The notes beneath the pieces were generated by a model. The model worked only from the letters and a program-made list of their open reading frames with translations. It had not been told where the DNA came from and made no database searches. 10,552 bases of DNA from Bog-877 sp049518775 (lineage in GTDB: Bacteria; Chloroflexota; Dormibacteria; Aeolococcales; Bog-877), in the NCBI GenBank assembly GCA_049518775.1, contig JBEKRL010000064.1, forward strand, positions 1 through 10,552, read 5' to 3'. Shown in pieces: positions 7,103-10,552 of this stretch (its first letter is position 1; the number at the start of each line of letters is the position of its first letter). Both the position numbers and the translations under genes were made by a program.

Positions 7103-7152
7103 GGGGACCCAGGCGGCGGCTGATTCATCTCCTGCGACCGCCGTCTGGGCCC
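7103..7152. terminator. Probable bidirectional terminator between dipZ and the SBP gene
   Basis: CCCAGGCGGCGG (7108-7119) and CCGCCGTCTGGG (7138-7149) give a 12-bp stem with one G.U pair in a plus-strand transcript, or one A-C mismatch in a minus-strand transcript. Past a bulged A7107, three more G-C pairs (7104-7106 with 7150-7152) can form. The loop is 18 bases. It sits in the convergent gap, 18 bp beyond the SBP stop, which is where a shared terminator is expected. There is no strong T-run, so the call rests on stem strength and position. Confidence 0.5.
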
Positions 7153-7170
7153 TGCCCCCCATTGGTTAAC

Positions 7171-8874
7171 TCAGCTGATGGGATAGAGGTGAGTGAGGAC
7201 GACGCCGTCGTCCGGGAACTGATAAACCGCAGGCTGCGCGTAGGGGTTGGACGGAGTCGGCCAGCCCCCAATGTGCTGGGCGTCGTACTCGAACCAGTTG
7301 ACGCCCTCCGTCACCGGGATGACCGGGATGTCGTCCACCATCACCTTCTCGATCTCGTGCATGATGGTGAGTTGCTGCGCCGGACTCGCCGCGGGGTAGG
7401 CGTTGAAGAGGGCATCGGTCGAGGGCGACGAGAAGCGCGAGTAGTCCGTCGAGCCGATGTTGCCGCTGAAGAGTATCCCGCGGAGCTCGTAGTACGGACT
7501 GGGTCCGTCCAGTGGATACGGCCCACCGCCTCCAGCGTAGGCGAGCTGGTAGCTGCCGCTTTCGAGATTACTCACGTAGGGGCCGCTGTTCTCGTCCTCG
7601 ACCGTGACCTGGATTCCGACCGCCTTCAGGTCCTGGGTGATCACCTGGAGCGACGAGTCCCAGTCGGAGAAGCCACTCACCGTGACGATGGTGAAGGAGA
7701 GCTGCTGGCCCTGGGCGTCCTGGTAGATGCCGTCCGAGCCCTTCTTGAAACCGGCTGCTTGAAGGATCTGGTCAGCCTTGCTGGGGTCGTAGCTGACGGT
7801 GTTGAGCGATGATTCGTACCACTTCTTGAAGGTGGGCAGCACGATTCCGGTCTGGTTGGCAGGCAACTCATAGCCACTCTCGCCTCGCTTGGAGACGGCC
7901 GGGCGGTTGATGGCCATGGTGATCGCCTGGCGAACCGCCAGCTTGCTGAGAAGCGGGTTGGTGAGGTTGGGGAAGAGCGACACGTTCTCAACGGGCGGGA
8001 ACCAGTAGTGGCGGAACGCCGGGGCCTTGGCGATGAAGGAGGACTTGATGTTGGGGATGGGCTGGCCCCCCCACTGCGCGTCCCCTTCGATCAGGGAGAG
8101 GTTGCAGGGCGTGTTGCTCAGGAAAGCGGGATAGTTGATCTCCTGGATCTGGGGCACGGGATGACCCCGCTTGCTCTGCCAGTAGTGCGAGTTGCGAAGG
8201 TACTCGATGTTGTCCTCAGAGCAGCTCTTCACCAGGTAGGGGCCGGTGCCGATGGGCTTGGTGTCGGCGTAGGAGACGAGCTCGCTCTGGTCCAGGGATC
8301 CCCAGATGTGCTGTGGGATGATGGGAGTCTGATCGGCGACATAGTAGAAATAGGATTCGGACGGGGCGTCAAAGGTGAAGACGACCTGGTCCGTGCCTTG
8401 GAGCGCCACGCTGGTCAGAGGTCCACCGTCAGCCGACCAGACCGCGTCGAGGTCCAGTGCGGGGGAGGCCTTCATCGCGTCAAAGGTATAGACCACATCG
8501 TTGGCGCTGAAGGGCGTGCCATCACTCCACTTCACGCCGCTCCGGATGGTGAAGGTGAGCGCCGTGTAGGTGGTGTTCCAGGTCGATCCGGTGGCCAGCC
8601 AAGGAGTCACTGGATTGGTGCCGTTCGCGTTGGTCTTGAGGATGTCCACAGCCTCGAGCGGCTCATATTCAAAGCCCAGGGACGCGAGGCTGACCGCCGA
8701 GTTGAAGGGGTTGAACTGGCAAGTCCAGGTGCTGCCGGTCTCATTGCCAATGACCAGCTTTCCCCCGACCTTCCCCGCGTTGGCGGCAGCGCTCGAAGTG
8801 AGTGTGGCCTGGCCGCCAGCCGCGGCCAGCGCAGCAAACGCGATCAGCAGCGTGAAGACTCTTCTACGTCTCAA
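7171..8874 (-). CDS. ABC transporter substrate-binding protein, family 5 (oligopeptide/dipeptide/nickel type)
   Basis: Secreted binding protein of 567 residues, the usual length for SBP family 5, that would capture oligopeptides or similar ligands for an ABC importer. The N-terminus has MRRRR, a hydrophobic core VFTLLIAFAALAAAGG and a likely signal peptidase I site after ANA (residue 33). Residues about 92-134, including FTIRSGVKWSDGTPFSANDVVYTFDAM, are the family signature region. IGTGPYLV, the later LAVRQAITMAINRPAV and the C-terminal EKVMVDDIPVIPV are also typical. The first Cys is C52, so there is no lipobox, unlike most Gram-positive binding proteins. The start is TTG at 8874, fixed by a strong Shine-Dalgarno six bases upstream. 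No permease or ATPase gene lies next to it; downstream is the convergent dipZ. Its partners must be elsewhere, and the ligand cannot be told. Confidence 0.93.
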   Translation of the reverse strand: MRRRRVFTLLIAFAALAAAGGQATLTSSAAANAGKVGGKLVIGNETGSTWTCQFNPFNSAVSLASLGFEYEPLEAVDILKTNANGTNPVTPWLATGSTWNTTYTALTFTIRSGVKWSDGTPFSANDVVYTFDAMKASPALDLDAVWSADGGPLTSVALQGTDQVVFTFDAPSESYFYYVADQTPIIPQHIWGSLDQSELVSYADTKPIGTGPYLVKSCSEDNIEYLRNSHYWQSKRGHPVPQIQEINYPAFLSNTPCNLSLIEGDAQWGGQPIPNIKSSFIAKAPAFRHYWFPPVENVSLFPNLTNPLLSKLAVRQAITMAINRPAVSKRGESGYELPANQTGIVLPTFKKWYESSLNTVSYDPSKADQILQAAGFKKGSDGIYQDAQGQQLSFTIVTVSGFSDWDSSLQVITQDLKAVGIQVTVEDENSGPYVSNLESGSYQLAYAGGGGPYPLDGPSPYYELRGILFSGNIGSTDYSRFSSPSTDALFNAYPAASPAQQLTIMHEIEKVMVDDIPVIPVTEGVNWFEYDAQHIGGWPTPSNPYAQPAVYQFPDDGVVLTHLYPIS

Positions 8875-8880
8875 CAGTGC

Positions 8881-8888
8881 CCCTCCTT
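8881..8888 (-). promoter_or_regulatory. Shine-Dalgarno sequence deciding the TTG start of the SBP gene
   Basis: Read on the minus strand this is AAGGAGGG, close to ideal, with six bases (GCACTG) before TTG at 8874-8872. The next codons encode Arg-Arg-Arg-Arg, the charged n-region of the signal peptide, which confirms the TTG start. Confidence 0.85.
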
Positions 8889-8953
8889 CAATCTGGCCGC
8901 CGATCGGCCCTTGATCGTACGGGGCGCCCGCGGGCCCTGGCTACGACAGGGGC

Positions 8954-8982
8954 AGTGTCCCGCCCCCGAGGATGGCTGTCAA
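8954..8982 (-). promoter_or_regulatory. Sigma-70-type promoter of the SBP gene
   Basis: On the minus strand an exact consensus -35, TTGACA (8982-8977), is followed after 17 bp by GACACT (8959-8954), which matches the -10 consensus at three of six positions. The start point would be near 8947, giving a leader of about 73 nt. The exact -35, the ideal spacing and the location make this a good candidate despite the weak -10. Confidence 0.55.
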
Positions 8983-8999
8983 TCACCCCAACGGGTGAT
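8982..8999. promoter_or_regulatory. 18-bp palindromic operator candidate next to the SBP -35 box
   Basis: ATCACCC (8982-8988) and GGGTGAT (8993-8999) are exact reverse complements separated by CAAC. The site touches the first base of the TTGACA box and would be centred near -43 of the SBP promoter. That position suits an activator contacting the -35 region or a repressor blocking it. The regulator family cannot be told from the site alone. Confidence 0.5.
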
Positions 9000-9196
9000 C
9001 TCAGACGCACGCCGCGTTGTCCAGGACCTAACTCTTCGTCGCCAAGGTGCGCCCGGCGCTGTGCTGGTGGACCGAAGCCCGCCAGGCCTGATTGTTCGCG
9101 CAATCCGCGACTCGACGCGATGATACCCCCCACCCCTGGCCCGGTCCTGGCCGCTGCGGGTGTTTGCCCAAGCCACTCCCGCTGAGAGGCGCCTCG
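8983..9196. other. Spacer between the SBP promoter and the GerW-family gene
   Basis: Apart from the operator candidate I see no gene in this stretch. GATTG/CAATC makes a 5-bp stem near 9089-9104. CCGCT (9178-9182) and AGCGG (9199-9203), enclosing the palindrome GAGGCGCCTC (9186-9195), could fold across the stop codon of the GerW-family gene and act as its terminator, though without a T-run. Confidence 0.4.
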
Positions 9197-9604
9197 CTAG
9201 CGGTGCTGGTGCCGGCGAGCGCGGCGACGCAGTCCGGCCAGGGCGCCTATCACGCTGAGACTGGCCAACACGACCACAGTCGCATCCACCACGGGAACCC
9301 AGCGGACCTGTTCGCCCTTGACGACGTAGACGCCGACCGGCATTATCAGGCCGCCGAAGCCCGCGCCCGATCCGGCTGGCAGGCCACCATTGGCCCTTCG
9401 GTCGGCGCCGTTCGCCAGCTCTGCCGGGCCGGGGCCGGGCGGCAGGGATGGCGGCGGGAGCCTCAGCCCGTCGCCTCCCCCGCCTCCGCCGAGTACGAGG
9501 GCCACAGGAATGATGAGAAGCTCGCCCTTCTCATAGGCCGGGCCGAAGGCGCGGCGCACGGAAACGTTCTCACCCAGCCGGCTCAACAGCTCCTGAGTAC
9601 TCAT
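9197..9604 (-). CDS. GerW/YtfJ-family small protein with C-terminal membrane segment
   Basis: A 135-residue protein of the GerW family. Bacillus YtfJ/GerW is a spore-core protein needed for germination, but homologues occur widely in actinobacteria and other lineages where their role is unknown. The family pattern is clear: N-terminal helix MSTQELLSRLGENVSVRRAF, then GPAYEKGELLIIPVALV (21-37), a glycine run (39-44), a Pro/Gly-rich variable loop, GSGAGFGGLIMPVGVYVVKG (78-97), and a strand ending near residue 106. Residues about 105-124 are hydrophobic and followed by RRRARRHQHR, so the C-terminus looks membrane-anchored with the positive tail in the cytoplasm. Start: the frame is open upstream to 9913, but ATG 9604 matches the family's normal beginning; TAGACT ending eight bases before it suggests leaderless expression, and there is no clear ribosome binding site. 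No sporulation genes are near. Confidence 0.82.
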   Translation of the reverse strand: MSTQELLSRLGENVSVRRAFGPAYEKGELLIIPVALVLGGGGGGDGLRLPPPSLPPGPGPAELANGADRRANGGLPAGSGAGFGGLIMPVGVYVVKGEQVRWVPVVDATVVVLASLSVIGALAGLRRRARRHQHR

Positions 9605-10470
9605 GGTCGACCAGTCTAGTCCCCCGTCACGGCCGGCTCGACCGATTCCGGCGTCCCTCTGCGCCAGACGGATTCCCACCCGGACTGGTACATGCCCCTG
9701 GAGCCAGAGGGGCCCACGGTCGCCCGAAGAGGTGGCAGCGAAGCGACTGGTGGCTGGCACGTCGTCGACGCCGGCGCAGACGGGGATCCCTAGAGCTGAG
9801 TGGAGGAACTGCTGCCAGAAAGGAAGGGCCAACCCGGCGCCGCCATCGCCAACGATCCCCAGCCCCAGACCAGCCGCTATCCACGCCCTGCCCGTGGGCA
9901 CTCCGCGCCACACCCGTCAACCACGCCACCGGCTCAGCAGAGCGCCGAGCAGCGCCAGGGCTAGGCCCGCCGTGACGGCGAGGAGCTGGCGTCGGAAGAG
10001 CTACTCTCCTTGATCCCGAAGCCCCACCAGGAGGTCCTGGATCACGGTGATGGTCTGGTTGCCCGCACCGACCAGTGGGGAACCAGCGCTCCGGAGACCG
10101 ATGCTCTTGGCGGCGAACCGCAGTCCGCAGGGGCATGGGGGTACGAATCCCGCCCCCGGATCAGACACTGGAAGTCTAGGCCCGGCATCCCCCGGCAGGA
10201 GCCGTGGGGACCGCGTGGCGATTTGGCGGTCAGGCAGACAATCGCCAGCGACGCTCACGCCGGCGAGGCCAGCACCAGCCTCTCCGGCGGCCGCTCTGCC
10301 CGAGCGCAAAGCCTCACGCTGGCGAGAGCGGCGCCAACCTGGACTGACGCCTTCGGTGCTCCTCCGCATTTCAATCACCGCCCTGGCCCGCTCCTGGTCC
10401 CCGTGGCCGGGCGAGCTGGTCAACCCGTTGAGCCGGAGCCCGCCAGTGGGTCCAAATCGGGCCGGCCGGG
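9605..10470. other. Stretch upstream of the GerW-family gene with no convincing gene
   Basis: About 870 bp. The open frames on both strands give mostly Arg/Pro/Ser-rich translations that I do not recognise. The most protein-like part is on the minus strand: from GTG 10168 to TAG 10001, 55 codons ending in GNQTITVIQDLLVGLRDQGE with sensible GC3-biased codons. It is followed in the same frame by a hydrophobic stretch, RRQLLAVTAGLALALLGALL (about 9933-9993), before the next stop. Neither piece has a clear ribosome binding site or known motif. A small or decayed membrane-protein gene is possible but not shown. Confidence 0.45.
9613..9618 (-). promoter_or_regulatory. Candidate -10 box (TAGACT) of a leaderless-type promoter for the GerW-family gene
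   Basis: Read on the minus strand, TAGACT is followed by the palindromic octamer GGTCGACC and then the ATG. The eight-base spacing puts the transcript start at or next to the ATG. The -35 position (TCGAGC at 17-bp spacing) matches consensus at three of six bases. The gene lacks a good Shine-Dalgarno sequence, consistent with leaderless translation. Confidence 0.35.
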
Positions 10471-10479
10471 TGCTATCGT
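10471..10479 (+). promoter_or_regulatory. Extended -10 promoter candidate at the right edge
   Basis: TGCTATCGT has the extended -10 form TGn followed by TATCGT. The region 17 bp upstream (TCCAAA, 10451-10456) matches the -35 consensus at three of six bases. Transcription would start near 10486 and run out of the window, so whatever it drives is not visible. Confidence 0.3.
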
Positions 10480-10524
10480 GTCAGGAGCGGCTGGGGGCAC
10501 GAGCCGGTCGGCTCCGCTGACACG
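10477..10524. repeat. 8-bp inverted repeat with nested stems overlapping the edge promoter
   Basis: CGTGTCAG (10477-10484) and CTGACACG (10517-10524) are exact reverse complements. Inside, GAGC/GCTC (10485-10488 and 10511-10514) and GGCT/AGCC (10489-10492 and 10502-10505) can also pair, so most of the 48 bases could fold into one bulged hairpin. The left arm overlaps the candidate -10 box. It may be a DNA operator pair, an RNA structure, or chance in GC-rich sequence. A C8 run follows at 10531-10538. Confidence 0.4.
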
Positions 10525-10552
10525 CTCGAACCCCCCCCAAAGGGTGCCCCTG

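Noticed and set aside
5624..7123. 499-codon plus-strand open frame in another phase over dipZ
   Set aside because: Arg/Pro-rich shadow frame; the dipZ frame carries all expected redox motifs.
8008..9123. Long plus-strand open frame opposite the SBP gene and its promoter
   Set aside because: It lies antisense to a clear family 5 binding protein, runs through the SBP promoter and operator, and shows no recognisable motif.
10136..10160. T-arm-like sequence (GGGGGTACGAATCCCGCC and following CCCCGGA) suggesting a second tRNA
   Set aside because: An approximate partner TCCGGAG lies at 10090, but no D-arm or proper seven-base anticodon loop can be built between them, and the T-stem has a mismatch.
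10471..10552. Start of a housekeeping RNA (SRP RNA, RNase P RNA or tmRNA) at the right edge
   Set aside because: The edge sequence folds well, but none of the conserved elements I know of these RNAs, such as GGAAGGAAGCAG of SRP RNA or the tmRNA 5' end, is present in the visible part.

Overview
The window is very GC-rich and looks like the chromosome of a high-GC Gram-positive-type bacterium, most likely Actinomycetota (Acidimicrobiia or Thermoleophilia-like) or a relative such as Dormibacterota. The clues are base composition, a DipZ-type CcdA-thioredoxin fusion, GTG/TTG starts, and -10 boxes of the form TAnnnT. The lineage is an inference; no phylogenetic marker gene is present.

Layout, left to right. 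(1) 1-1650 (+): the 3' part of a DHA2-family MFS drug/solute exporter, followed after 80 bp by a universal stress protein gene (1731-2153), probably in one transcript. (2) 2154-2931: about 780 bp with no recognisable gene, holding one strong hairpin. (3) 2932-4326 (+): an anaerobic sulfatase-maturating enzyme (radical SAM/SPASM) with all eleven cluster cysteines and a C-terminal SEC-C zinc motif. (4) 4327-5216: mostly non-coding, containing a class II tRNA-Leu(UAA) at 4655-4737 flanked by an exact 10-bp inverted repeat. (5) 5217-6914 (+): dipZ, a membrane thiol-electron transporter fused to a periplasmic thioredoxin domain. (6) A hairpin in the convergent gap, then 7171-8874 (-): a family 5 solute-binding protein with a Sec signal but no lipobox. 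Upstream of it lie a TTGACA-type promoter and an 18-bp palindromic operator candidate. (7) 9197-9604 (-): a GerW/YtfJ-family small protein with a C-terminal membrane segment. (8) 9605-10552: no convincing gene; a promoter-like extended -10 and a large inverted repeat lie at the right edge.

The genes are mostly single units rather than one pathway. Export (MFS), stress response (Usp), sulfatase activation (anSME), extracytoplasmic thiol redox (DipZ) and oligopeptide or similar uptake (SBP) are ordinary functions for this kind of genome. I see no mobile element, CRISPR array, toxin-antitoxin pair or defence system. The most interesting observations are regulatory or structural: the tRNA-flanking inverted repeat, the operator next to the SBP promoter, two genes with leaderless-type -10 spacing, and hairpins in gene-free stretches. 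I do not see strong evidence for an undescribed biological system here.
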